A stretch of 64,000 bases of DNA from contig NZ_FQUS01000018.1 in assembly GCF_900129315.1 (NCBI RefSeq), positions 43,808 to 107,807 on the forward strand, given 5' to 3'. The notes beneath the pieces were generated by a model, which saw only the letters and a program-made list of their open reading frames with translations, searched no databases and was not told where the DNA came from. How positions within the stretch are numbered: the stretch's first letter is position 1; every line of letters starts with the position of its first letter. The stretch comes from Fodinibius roseus. GTDB taxonomy: Bacteria; Bacteroidota; Rhodothermia; Balneolales; Balneolaceae. Of the stretch, positions 9,550-18,265 are shown one piece after another. The translations under genes and the position numbers were made by a program.

Positions 9550-10320
9550 ATGAAACCAGTTGCTTTAGTCACCGGCGGATCCCGCGGCATTGGAAAGGGA
9601 ATCTGCAAGAAGCTGTGTGAGAACGGCTACAACGTTGCGTTCAATGGCGTGCGCCCTGAAGGTCAGGTACGGGAGACGTTAAAGGAGCTTAGCTCGACGG
9701 GCAGCGACGTGATATACTGCCAGGGCGATATCAGTTCTGCCACCGACCGGGAATCCATCATGGCCGGCATTCGCTCCCATTTTGGCCGGCTCAATGTGCT
9801 GGTCAACAATGCCGGCGTGGCGCCCCGGGAGCGAAAAGATCCGCTGAAAGCCACGGAGGAAAGTTATGAGCGGGTGATGCGTATCAACCTGAAGGGGCCC
9901 TATTTTCTGACGCAGGGCGTAGCCCGCTGGATGGTTGAACAAAAACAGGAGGATTCGTCTTTTTCGGCCACCATTGTGAATGTGGGATCCATTTCGGCTT
10001 CGGTGGTCTCTCCCAAGCGGGGGGAGTACTGCATGTCGAAAGCGGGACTGGCGATGCACAGCAAGATCTGGGCGGTGCGTCTGGCCGAGTACGACATCCC
10101 GGTCTATGAAGTGCGCCCGGGCATTATCAAAACGGATATGACTTCGGCGGTCACCGACAAGTACGACAAGCTGATTGCCGGGGGACTGACCGCCCAGCCC
10201 CGCTGGGGATACCCCGAGGATGTGGGAAAGGGGGTCCTTTCGCTGGTCGAGGGTGATTTTCCCTATTCTACCGGAGAAGTGATGATGATTGACGGGGGAC
10301 TGTCGATCCAGCGGCTATAA
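9550..10320 (+). CDS. Short-chain dehydrogenase/reductase, 3-ketoacyl-ACP-reductase-like
   Basis: This is a classical 256-residue SDR. The cofactor motif TGGSRGIG is at residues 8-15, NNAG at 86-89, and the catalytic Ser147 (VGSIS), Tyr160 and Lys164 (YCMSK) are all present. The C-terminus ends in the usual DGG motif followed by LSIQRL. It probably reduces or oxidises a keto/hydroxy group with NAD(P)H. The name 3-ketoacyl-ACP reductase is the closest family label, but its position 12 bp behind the GH88-like gene favours a sugar substrate, for instance a 5-keto-4-deoxyuronate reductase-type step (inference). It is probably the last gene of the GH88-like transcription unit. Confidence 0.88.
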   Translation: MKPVALVTGGSRGIGKGICKKLCENGYNVAFNGVRPEGQVRETLKELSSTGSDVIYCQGDISSATDRESIMAGIRSHFGRLNVLVNNAGVAPRERKDPLKATEESYERVMRINLKGPYFLTQGVARWMVEQKQEDSSFSATIVNVGSISASVVSPKRGEYCMSKAGLAMHSKIWAVRLAEYDIPVYEVRPGIIKTDMTSAVTDKYDKLIAGGLTAQPRWGYPEDVGKGVLSLVEGDFPYSTGEVMMIDGGLSIQRL

Positions 10321-10370
10321 CCTTGTTATAAATTTAGCATACAAGAGCTACAACAACATAAAATCAATTT

Positions 10371-10516
10371 AAGAAGCTTTTGAAAAACCAGGAATTTTGT
10401 TCAAGGTCAAGGCCTCAGGGAGGGTGCTCTCGCAGCAAATCACCCATATGTGAGGATTTCAACCGACCGGTAAGGCCAACATTGGCCAAACGAACGGTTT
10501 TGCAAAGGTTTCTTTA
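10371..10516 (-). repeat. Dispersed intergenic repeat, copy A
   Basis: This copy of about 146 bp lies between the SDR and SLC13 genes. Read on the - strand it begins AACCTTTGCAAAACCG, has the centre TCCTCACATATGGGTG, and ends GGTTTTTCAAAAGCTTCTT. The two ends are imperfect inverted repeats of each other. It aligns along nearly its whole length with copy C (40165-40314) and shares its right half with copy B and its left half with copy D. It has no coding potential. Confidence 0.75.
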
Positions 10517-10529
10517 AAACAGTATCCGA

Positions 10530-12104
10530 ATGAAGAAAAACACAGAGGATAAAGAGGTTAAGGGATCAGATAAGGGGAAGGAAGAAGAACTTGGAATGGG
10601 AGAACCCGAGGAGAAGCCTGTAAGCACGACCAAATGGGTCGGTTTTGTAGGGGGACTCTCGGTATTCCTGCTTATGCTTTTTTCAAATTCGCCTGAGGGA
10701 CTCAGTTTGGCCGGATGGCGCACGGCGGCCGTGGCCGTGCTTATGGCCACCTGGTGGGTGACCGAGGTGCTTCCGATATCCGGGACAGCCCTTTTGCCGC
10801 TTGTGTTGTTTCCCATTCTTGGAATTGCGGATATCGACGCTTCCGCGGCCCCGTATGCCGACCCCATGATCTATCTGTTCCTCGGTGGGTTTATTATCGC
10901 CATCGCCATGCAGCGGTGGGACCTGCACCGGCGCATTGCGCTTAACATTATCAGCTTTATCGGGTCCAGGCCCCGCAATATTATCGCCGGCTTTATTGTC
11001 TCCGCGGCGTTTATGAGCATGTGGGTAAGCAATACGGCCGCAACCATGATGATGCTCCCGATCGGACTTTCGGTTATTCAGCTTACGAAAACGGGGGTGC
11101 AGGACGCTGCAAAACGGCAGCAGAACCGGAACTTCGCGGTGGCGCTGATGCTGGCTATTGCCTATGCGGCTAATGTAGGGGGACTGGGTACGGTGATCGG
11201 AACGCCGACGAATGCGCTTATGATTGCTTTTGTCAATGATGCCTATGGCATGGAAATCACTTTTGCCCAGTGGATGGGGCTGGGGCTTCCGGTCGTGGTA
11301 CTGGGACTCCCGATAATTTTTTATACCCTGACAAGTCTGGTATTTCCGGTCCGTATGAAAACGCTTCCCGGGGGACGCGCTTACATTGATGATGAAATGC
11401 AGCGGCTGGGTGCCATCAGTCGTCCCGAAAAGTACGTGGGCGGGGTCTTTGTACTCGTTGCGATACTCTGGATGACGCGGCCGCTGCTGGAGCCGCTGTT
11501 GCCGGGACTTTCGGATGCCAGTATTGCCATTTTCGGCGCGCTCATCCTGTTTCTTATCCCGGTTGATCTCAGCAAGTCACAATTTATCATGCGCTGGAAA
11601 GATGCCGAAAAAATTCCCTGGGGCGTGCTGATACTGTTTGGCGGGGGACTCTCACTGGCGGGGGCGATCCAGCGGACGGGCCTGGCGGAATGGGTCGGTG
11701 GATACTTTGAAGTTTTGGGAGGATGGCCTGTTATTTTGGCTATTCTTGTTATTGCCCTGATTATTATCATGTTTACGGAGCTGGCGAGCAACTCGGCGAC
11801 CGCTGCGGCTTTCCTGCCGGTGATCGGTTCGGTGGCCATAGGAATAGGCCAGGATCCGCTCCTGTTTGCCGTCCCCATAACGATGGTGGCAAGCTGTGCC
11901 TTTATGCTTCCGGTGGCTACACCTCCCAACGCGATCGTCTATGGCAGCGGCGTGATGGATATCCCGCAGATGACACGTGCCGGCCTGGTGCTGAATCTGT
12001 TTTTTGCCATATTGATTACGCTGCTCACCTATTTCCTGTTTACGCTCTTTCTGGGGATCGATATCGGGGTGGTGCCGGAAGGACTCAGTATGCTTGTAAA
12101 CTAA
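10530..12104 (+). CDS. SLC13/DASS family sodium-coupled dicarboxylate transporter
   Basis: This 524-residue membrane protein has 11-12 hydrophobic segments. The paired SNT signatures of the DASS family are present: VSNTAATMMMLP near residue 166 and ASNSATAAAFLP near residue 418. These form the sodium and carboxylate site. GTVIGTPTNALM and ATPPNAIVYGSG complete the family pattern. A hydrophilic, charged N-terminal tail of about 35 residues precedes the first membrane segment. The likely function is Na+-driven uptake of a di- or tricarboxylate. It is the second carboxylate carrier in this cluster. It is followed 14 bp later by the DUF6807 gene, which suggests one operon. Confidence 0.9.
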   Translation: MKKNTEDKEVKGSDKGKEEELGMGEPEEKPVSTTKWVGFVGGLSVFLLMLFSNSPEGLSLAGWRTAAVAVLMATWWVTEVLPISGTALLPLVLFPILGIADIDASAAPYADPMIYLFLGGFIIAIAMQRWDLHRRIALNIISFIGSRPRNIIAGFIVSAAFMSMWVSNTAATMMMLPIGLSVIQLTKTGVQDAAKRQQNRNFAVALMLAIAYAANVGGLGTVIGTPTNALMIAFVNDAYGMEITFAQWMGLGLPVVVLGLPIIFYTLTSLVFPVRMKTLPGGRAYIDDEMQRLGAISRPEKYVGGVFVLVAILWMTRPLLEPLLPGLSDASIAIFGALILFLIPVDLSKSQFIMRWKDAEKIPWGVLILFGGGLSLAGAIQRTGLAEWVGGYFEVLGGWPVILAILVIALIIIMFTELASNSATAAAFLPVIGSVAIGIGQDPLLFAVPITMVASCAFMLPVATPPNAIVYGSGVMDIPQMTRAGLVLNLFFAILITLLTYFLFTLFLGIDIGVVPEGLSMLVN

Positions 12105-12118
12105 ATTGTTGATAACTT

Positions 12119-13354
12119 ATGCGTAACCAAAAAAAACATACTTCTTTTCATATCGGATTATTCACTGCAGCATTTCTGATGCTCATGGCGCCTCCGGAAG
12201 CCTGTAGCCAATATACCGTGACCGTTACGGCGGGTGGCTTCGACCGCATGGAGTCGGTGGTTTCGTTTACGCTCCCGGAGCCCGTGGATCCCGGTGTGTA
12301 TACGATGGAGGATGAGGCGGGCAACCAGGCGCTCCTGCAGGTGGATGAGCAAAACAAAGGCTGGTTTGTGCTGGAGGAGCTTCCCGCAGGTTCTTCGAAG
12401 AGCTATAGCCTGGACGCCGAATCCTTTTCGTCCACTGCTGACGATAGCGGAGTCACTTATGCTGTGGATGAGAATACAATCACTTTCAAAGCAGGGGAGG
12501 ATCCCGTGCTTTCCTACTATCACGGGAAAAACAACCCGCCGCGGGAGCTGGATAAGCAATACGAGCGCGGGGGATATCTTCATCCCGTATATTCGCCGGG
12601 GGGCACGGTTTTAACCAATCACCTGGATACGGCGATGCATCCTCATCATTACGGGATATGGTCGGCATGGACCAATACCGAGTTTCAGGGACGAACACCC
12701 GATTTTTGGAATATCCAGGACAAGACCGCCCGGGTGGACCAGGACTCGATGGAGCTCGCCTGGGAGGGACCGGTGCACGGGGGACTGAAGGCTAACCATT
12801 ATTTTACGGATCTGACTTCTTCGGCTCCGGTTATTGCGCTTAACGAGCAGTGGGAAATGAAAGTCTATGATGCTGCGAGCCGCAGTGATTACCTCATGTT
12901 TGACCTGACCCTGTCGCATACGGCAAACACAGCTCAGCCGCTCCTCCTGCCGGAATATCATTATGGAGGCATGGGGTTCAGGGGACACCGGAACTGGGAT
13001 AATCCCGATAACGTAACCTTTTTGACTTCCCGGGGACACGATCGCAGTGCGGCCAATGAAACCCGGGCGCGATGGGCGCATATGGGAGGAATGGTGGACG
13101 GCAAACGCGCAGGAATCGCCGTCTTGAGTCATCCGGACAACTACCGGGCCCCGCAACCGGTTCGCATTCATCCGGAGACCCCGTATTTTGTTTTTGCTCC
13201 CATGCAGCTCGGAGAAATGGCTATAGAGCCGGGGGCTCCCTATGTTATGCATTATCGCTATATAACTTTTGACGGGGAACCGGATCCTGAAAAACTAAAC
13301 CGCCTGTGGAACGACTATGCCTATCCTCCGGGCGTGACGGTTGCGACAGAATAA
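12119..13354 (+). CDS. PmoA-like family (DUF6807) secreted protein
   Basis: This 411-residue protein has an N-terminal signal peptide (about residues 1-31, ending near EACSQ) and the DUF6807 'PmoA family' domain over most of the rest. Landmarks are YYHGKNNPPRE, YLHPVYSPGG, HPHHYGIWSAWT and LLPEYHYGGMGFRG, with several conserved histidines. The PmoA label in databases is historical; these proteins are not part of methane monooxygenase. They occur in Bacteroidota and Planctomycetes beside Gfo/Idh/MocA oxidoreductases and sugar isomerases, as here. The biochemical role is unknown. A periplasmic carbohydrate-related function is the best inference. It starts 14 bp after the SLC13-type gene. Confidence 0.82.
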   Translation: MRNQKKHTSFHIGLFTAAFLMLMAPPEACSQYTVTVTAGGFDRMESVVSFTLPEPVDPGVYTMEDEAGNQALLQVDEQNKGWFVLEELPAGSSKSYSLDAESFSSTADDSGVTYAVDENTITFKAGEDPVLSYYHGKNNPPRELDKQYERGGYLHPVYSPGGTVLTNHLDTAMHPHHYGIWSAWTNTEFQGRTPDFWNIQDKTARVDQDSMELAWEGPVHGGLKANHYFTDLTSSAPVIALNEQWEMKVYDAASRSDYLMFDLTLSHTANTAQPLLLPEYHYGGMGFRGHRNWDNPDNVTFLTSRGHDRSAANETRARWAHMGGMVDGKRAGIAVLSHPDNYRAPQPVRIHPETPYFVFAPMQLGEMAIEPGAPYVMHYRYITFDGEPDPEKLNRLWNDYAYPPGVTVATE

Positions 13355-13561
13355 ATTATGAATCGTGCGTTCCCGGTTGTATATATTGTGCCTGTTTCTG
13401 TATGGTATCGTTCTTTTTTATTAAAGGAGCGAGTCGAGGTATTTTTGTTAATACCTTTCGGGAACACAGAGCTGAATATGTGTCTCAGTGAAAATAAGTG
13501 ATAGGAAAACGACTTCAATAACGATGGTAAAAAATTATTAAACCAGTAGTGACCGTATAAA

Positions 13562-16441
13562 ATGTATCGATTTACCTGCCGCTCCGTGAAATTTCCCGGC
13601 GATGCTGACAAGATAACACCCGGTTTTTTTTGCAATCTCTCCAGTGCTGTCCGAATAATCGCCCTGCTGACCGGTATAATCCTTTTGGCGGGATGTGCTC
13701 CGGAGACAGACCCAGCCCCGAAAGATTCCGAAGTTATCAGGGAGGTGAATTTTGAGGAGGCTGATTTTGCTCCTTTTGTGGAGCCCGACTTCCCTTTTAT
13801 CACGACGTCCATTGATGCCCGGTCTCTCGGACCGGGCTTTCCCACCGATAATATCGTACCCCGATGCCTGGCGCTCCGCCTGGGCGGGGAAGCCTACGCC
13901 TGTTTCGATACGGATATGCTGCGCTGGTCTGTGGCCTGGACGGGCGAATTCCTGCCGATGGTTACGATGGGACAGATATCATATAACGATTTTCATAACA
14001 AGGACAACGAGATCCCCACAGTCCTTGGCGAACCATCCATCGCGACGGGACTTTATCCCGGGTGGTCGGGACCCGAGCCGGACTTCACTGACCCTCGTCC
14101 CCCGAGAACGGATCTCGATGCCCCGGTGTGGGGACCTGTTCCCGGGGAGACGGGGCGATGGAAGGGGGTATACCTGCAGGGACAGGAGGTGGTGTTGTCG
14201 TATGCCGCCCGGAATACGGATATCTATGAAAAACCCGGCAGCACCCGGCTGCAGGATGAAACAGGGTTTACCAGAACTATTCAGATCGGGCAGCGCGAGG
14301 AGTCCCTGTCTATGGTAGCGGCGGAAGTATCCGACGGAACCGGGAGCGAGGTTACCGGCAACGCGGCCTATATTTACCGGGGAGAGGACCGGGATTCCGT
14401 TACGGCTATCGGTCTGGCGGAATCGGTAGAAGGTGTTGAACTGAATATTATTGACGACCGCTATTCCACCGTTCAGGTTTCTTCCGGCCGGAAAGATGTG
14501 ACGTTCACGCTGGTCCTCTGGAGCGGTCCCGCTGACAAAAAAGAGGTTTTTGAGCAAATGCTTGCCGAGGCCCCGCCGGCTGAGATGCCTGATTTTCGGG
14601 AGGGAGGGGCTCCTCACTGGACTGAAACGGTTGTGACGGAGGGACAGGTTGCCCCGGATACCACCTCCGCCTATGTGATTGACCAGCTGACGCTGCCCAT
14701 TCCCAACCCGTGGAATCGCAATGTCCGGGTCGTAGATGTGGCATTCTTTGATGATGGTCGTGCGGCCGTGGTGACCTTTTCAGGAGATGTCTGGATCGTT
14801 GAAGGCATAGATGAAGAGCTGGAGAATATTGAATGGCGACGGTATGCTTCCGGCTTGTATGAAACCCAGAGCGTAGAAGTCGTTGATGATACGGTGTATA
14901 CCTACGGTAAAGAGGGGATCGTACGGTTCCATGATTTGAATGAGGATGGTGTCGCTGATTATTATGAGAATTTTTCGAACCGAATGGCCCAGTCTATTGA
15001 GACCCGGGAGTGGGCAACCGACATGGTAGCGGCGCCGGGGGGCGGTTTTTTCGTAGCTAAAGCGGGGGGACTGGATATGGGGCCGAAGACCTCTTTTCCC
15101 GCCATAACCAAGGGATTCCGGGCGGGTTCACGTCACAGCGGTTCCGTGTTGAAGGTTTCTGCTGAGGGACGCAGCGTGAGGCATTATGCCACGGGTTTGC
15201 GGGGACCGTATCTGGGGATAAACCCGGAGACGGGGGTGTTAACCGCATCGGATCAGCAGGGGCATTACGTACCGTCAACTCCGCTTTTGCTGGTTGAAGA
15301 GGGCGACTATTTCGGGGTGCCCACCACCGCACATCGTCCCGCTGCCGCCCGTGAACCGGATATTACGCCGCCATTGGTGTGGTTCCCTCACAGCGTGGAT
15401 CGATCGGGCATCGGACAGGTTTGGATTACCAGCGACCGGATGGGTCCGCTGAGTGGCAGCCTGGTTCATCTTTCATATGGACGTCCGGGTTTATTTAAAA
15501 TTTTGATTGACAGCACCGGCGGAACGGTGCAGGGGGGGATAGCCGATATACCGGCCGATTACCCCGCCCCGACAATGAAAGGGGCCGTGAGTCCTGCAGA
15601 TGGCCAGCTGTATCTTACCGGCTTTACCCTCTGGGGAACGAATTCGAGCGGCATCAGTGCTTTTACCCGGCTTAGGTATACGGGGCGGCGCAGTCTGCTC
15701 CCGCAGGGATTCCTTGCTCGGGACGGGGGCATAATTCTCCGATTCGATACCGAACTGGATGAGGAAGCGGCGACGAACCCGGGCAATTACCAGGCGAAAA
15801 GATGGAATTACCGACGCACGGAAGACTACGGATCCGGTCATTTTAAACTGGACGGCTCGGCCGGTGAGGAGCTTATGCCGGTTTTTTCGGCGCATCTGTC
15901 CGACGACCGGAAGGCGGTATTTCTGGCTATCCCCGATATGCGGGAGGTGATGCAGATGGAAATTTCCTACGACCTGAAAGCCGCTGACGGGACTGTGATG
16001 GATGACGCCCTATGGTTTACCGTTAATGATGTCGAAGAGCCGGATCCGGAAGTAGCAGGGTTCTCTGGCCTTGATATCGGGTCGCTGGCTTTTGAGGATG
16101 AAGATAAAACCCAAAAGGCTGCCAATAAGCCAGAAAAACCGGCTTCTGCCGCGCGTGGTAAAGAGCTATACCAGCGGTTGGGATGTATGGGCTGCCATTC
16201 CACGGATGGAACGACGGATGGCATGATCGGTCCCACGCTACAGGGACTGTTTGGTTCTGAACAGCATTTTGAGGATGGGTCGTCTGCGATTGCTGACGAA
16301 GGATATATCCGGGAATCTCTGCTGGAGCCGGAAGCCAAAATCGTAGAAGGGCATGCCGGGGAGATGCCCTCCTTCCTGGGAATTCTCTCCGACAGGGAAA
16401 TGGAATCGATGGTTCTGTATATCAAGACCCTGTCGGAATAA
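13562..16441 (+). CDS. DUF6797 lipoprotein with beta-propeller and C-terminal cytochrome c
   Basis: This is a 959-residue protein. A lipobox LLAGC sits at about residues 40-44 after a hydrophobic stretch, but the n-region before it is unusually long (~30 residues), so translation may begin later than the ATG used here. Residues ~60-330 match DUF6797 (FVEPDFPFITTSIDAR, SYNDFHNKDNEIPT). The middle is a propeller related to sorbosone/PQQ-type dehydrogenases. A class I cytochrome c ends the chain, with CMGCH at residues 875-879 (nt 16184-16198) and a probable Met ligand in GEMPSF. The likely role is a surface or periplasmic haem-linked oxidoreductase. The domain order (propeller then haem) parallels the first gene in the window although the proteins are otherwise different. 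Confidence 0.82.
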   Translation: MYRFTCRSVKFPGDADKITPGFFCNLSSAVRIIALLTGIILLAGCAPETDPAPKDSEVIREVNFEEADFAPFVEPDFPFITTSIDARSLGPGFPTDNIVPRCLALRLGGEAYACFDTDMLRWSVAWTGEFLPMVTMGQISYNDFHNKDNEIPTVLGEPSIATGLYPGWSGPEPDFTDPRPPRTDLDAPVWGPVPGETGRWKGVYLQGQEVVLSYAARNTDIYEKPGSTRLQDETGFTRTIQIGQREESLSMVAAEVSDGTGSEVTGNAAYIYRGEDRDSVTAIGLAESVEGVELNIIDDRYSTVQVSSGRKDVTFTLVLWSGPADKKEVFEQMLAEAPPAEMPDFREGGAPHWTETVVTEGQVAPDTTSAYVIDQLTLPIPNPWNRNVRVVDVAFFDDGRAAVVTFSGDVWIVEGIDEELENIEWRRYASGLYETQSVEVVDDTVYTYGKEGIVRFHDLNEDGVADYYENFSNRMAQSIETREWATDMVAAPGGGFFVAKAGGLDMGPKTSFPAITKGFRAGSRHSGSVLKVSAEGRSVRHYATGLRGPYLGINPETGVLTASDQQGHYVPSTPLLLVEEGDYFGVPTTAHRPAAAREPDITPPLVWFPHSVDRSGIGQVWITSDRMGPLSGSLVHLSYGRPGLFKILIDSTGGTVQGGIADIPADYPAPTMKGAVSPADGQLYLTGFTLWGTNSSGISAFTRLRYTGRRSLLPQGFLARDGGIILRFDTELDEEAATNPGNYQAKRWNYRRTEDYGSGHFKLDGSAGEELMPVFSAHLSDDRKAVFLAIPDMREVMQMEISYDLKAADGTVMDDALWFTVNDVEEPDPEVAGFSGLDIGSLAFEDEDKTQKAANKPEKPASAARGKELYQRLGCMGCHSTDGTTDGMIGPTLQGLFGSEQHFEDGSSAIADEGYIRESLLEPEAKIVEGHAGEMPSFLGILSDREMESMVLYIKTLSE

Positions 16442-16698
16442 TTATGTTTATATATCTGAGTAATCGTCAATAAGATAGTTAAACTCTCCCTTACGAGGTT
16501 TGCTGGGCTACATCGATGATCTTTTACCCACCATCCGTTAAAGTCTCAGAGAGGCTTTTTTGGTCATGTCGCTTTGCTGGGGAGAGAATAAACTTTACCG
16601 GCCTAAGAATCCTGAGCGGAGTCCGGAGGGGGGAGGAGTATTTCCCTACATTGGTTTATCGGTAAGGTTTTATCACATAAACTGAGGAAGGAACCACG

Positions 16699-16842
16699 GC
16701 CTTGAAAAGTCAGGAATCTGGTTAGATCGAGGCGGTGCGGAGGATTTAAAATAATTTTTGTCTGAAGCTCCGCGTAGTTCGGAGCAAGTTAAATTATTTT
16801 CCGGAGCACCGGCGAAATCTGATTCCTGAGTTTTCTGAGCCT
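16699..16842. repeat. Long imperfect palindrome (~145 bp)
   Basis: The left arm (from CCTTGAAAAGTCAGGAATCT) is complementary, with mismatches, to the right arm (ATCTGATTCCTGAGTTTTCT). Inner arms AAAATAATTT (left, about 16750) and AAATTATTTT (16791-16800) pair, as do GGTGCGGAGG and CCGGAGCACC. The apex is GCTCCG-CGTAGTT-CGGAGC. The whole stretch could fold into one long hairpin in RNA or a cruciform in DNA. It has no coding sequence. Confidence 0.65.
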
Positions 16843-16853
16843 TGATTTTTTGC

Positions 16854-16881
16854 GTTTCTTTTGGATCAAGCCAAAAGAAAC
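16854..16881. terminator. Perfect hairpin between converging genes
   Basis: GTTTCTTTTGG (16854-16864) and CCAAAAGAAAC (16871-16881) form a perfect 11-bp stem with loop ATCAAG. It lies 9 bp beyond the stop of the leftward gene that ends at 16890 and is preceded by ATTTTTTGC on the + strand, which reads as an A/T-rich tail for leftward transcription. It plausibly terminates both converging units. Confidence 0.5.
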
Positions 16882-16889
16882 ATCATTAT

Positions 16890-17783
16890 TTAATAAAGCA
16901 GATACCGCCCAAAAGCCTTAAGCGGGAGCGAACGCAAACGTTTGCTGAAATTATTTATGTAACGATTCCAGGGAAAGCCCATGATAATAAGCTGGATGGT
17001 AAATGTTTTGAAGAAGATATTCATCGTCAAATCGATACCTATGTGCATTCCGATCAGCGCCAGGGTGACATAGGGACGCAAATGTTTCCACCAGACGAGA
17101 AAGCCGAGGAGTTCGGCAACCAAGCCAAAGGTCAAAATGACCGTGGCAATGAATCTGCTGCTCAAAGCCAGCTCCTGGAGCCAGTTAAGCTGGAACTCTC
17201 CGGTCTTTGAAAGGATATCGATACTTTTTTCCCCAATCCAGAGCCACAGGTGCTGGCCGTCGGGCCAGGTGATGCCGGTGGCCACAAGTTTGCTGATGGC
17301 GGCGGACGTATAACCGAGACCGAGGAAAAATATCGTAAACCCGAAAGCAAAGGGCAGTGATTTTTTAATATCTCTGACAAAAACGGCGGCGAGGGCTAAA
17401 CCCATTAAACTGAAGGCAACGAGATTGGCGCTGTGGGGAATTTCGCCCTGCGAAAAACGAGTCACATACTGCAGATGAAACAGGAGGAATGCCGGCACAT
17501 ACAGCCAGCGAAGGCGCTTGAATAAAAGAGGGATCAGGCAGCTGAGGGTTATGACGATGGCATTGACCGTAGCCAGTTCACTAAAAAAGATTTCAACATT
17601 CAGATAATTGGCCACCCCGAGGGGGAGTACAACATCACTCAGCCGGGGGACATAAAAAGCCCATTCCCAGGTATAGAGCAGGGTATAGATAACGGTGAAA
17701 AATTCAAAAGCGCGAAGCTGGATTTTTGTTCCGATTGATTGAGGCGCCTCAAAATGGAATAAATTCCTGAGTAAACGATCCAT
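16890..17783 (-). CDS. HTTM-like (vitamin K-dependent carboxylase-related) integral membrane protein
   Basis: This 297-residue polytopic membrane protein has about 7-8 hydrophobic segments. The C-terminal part, ALIGMHIGIDLTMNIF near residues 240-256 followed by PWNRYI, resembles the HTTM/VKGC superfamily, whose animal member is vitamin K-dependent gamma-carboxylase. The bacterial members have unknown reactions. It is read after the 158-residue gene upstream with only 5 bp between them, so they form a two-gene unit. The assignment to HTTM is by overall hydrophobic pattern and the histidine-containing segment, not by a proven catalytic residue. A plain uncharacterised membrane protein is the alternative. 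Confidence 0.65.
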   Translation of the reverse strand: MDRLLRNLFHFEAPQSIGTKIQLRAFEFFTVIYTLLYTWEWAFYVPRLSDVVLPLGVANYLNVEIFFSELATVNAIVITLSCLIPLLFKRLRWLYVPAFLLFHLQYVTRFSQGEIPHSANLVAFSLMGLALAAVFVRDIKKSLPFAFGFTIFFLGLGYTSAAISKLVATGITWPDGQHLWLWIGEKSIDILSKTGEFQLNWLQELALSSRFIATVILTFGLVAELLGFLVWWKHLRPYVTLALIGMHIGIDLTMNIFFKTFTIQLIIMGFPWNRYINNFSKRLRSLPLKAFGRYLLY

Positions 17784-17788
17784 CTGAT

Positions 17789-18265
17789 TTACTTATTGGG
17801 GAATAGATTAGGGTTCTTATAGGTACTGTCGGGGGTAAACAGGAACATTGGAATAGCCTTGATCACAACAGAGTCCTGTTCGTTAATGGAGCCGACAACC
17901 CGGGTTGCCATCCACATTTTACCCGGGTAATCATCAATTTGAAAGGTGGTCCTGAGGCCGTTTATCTTTTCGGCGTTCCAGCTCCTGGTCTTTGAAATAT
18001 AGTTGGCAAAATCAATCTCATGAATGCCGTACTCTTCGAGGGGCAGTATACGATTGTCAATAGCTTCTATGGGCTTGGTCTCCCACAGGTCGGAACGGGT
18101 CGTATCACGGACATCCTCCACGACACCACGGGACCATGGTTTTCCGGCCTGTGAAAACATCGGATAAATACTAAACGGCCAAAACTCTCCTTCATGGGTA
18201 GCTACTAAAAGAATGTTTATCAGTAAAACAGCTCCTATAATTCTCTTGTATTTTTCGAGCATCAA
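17789..18265 (-). CDS. Membrane-anchored partner of the HTTM-like protein
   Basis: This is a 158-residue protein with one N-terminal hydrophobic segment (residues ~8-22), followed by WPFSIYPMFSQ (29-39) and a soluble remainder. Short proteins carrying a (W/F)PFSxYPMFS segment are commonly encoded next to HTTM-type membrane proteins in Bacteroidota, and here the gene is 5 bp upstream of one. Function is unknown. A periplasmic accessory subunit is the best guess. It is the first gene of the unit and is divergent from the DUF3047 gene across about 400 bp. Confidence 0.6.
   Translation of the reverse strand: MMLEKYKRIIGAVLLINILLVATHEGEFWPFSIYPMFSQAGKPWSRGVVEDVRDTTRSDLWETKPIEAIDNRILPLEEYGIHEIDFANYISKTRSWNAEKINGLRTTFQIDDYPGKMWMATRVVGSINEQDSVVIKAIPMFLFTPDSTYKNPNLFPNK

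Larger units (their letters stand above)
16442..16889. other. Convergent intergenic region with long palindrome and terminator hairpin
   Basis: These 448 bp separate two converging genes and contain no gene. They hold, in order, a short CTCAGAGAGGCTTTTTT run near 16545-16561 that could end transcription on the + strand, the imperfect ~145 bp palindrome at 16699-16842, and a perfect 11-bp-stem hairpin at 16854-16881. Confidence 0.5.
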
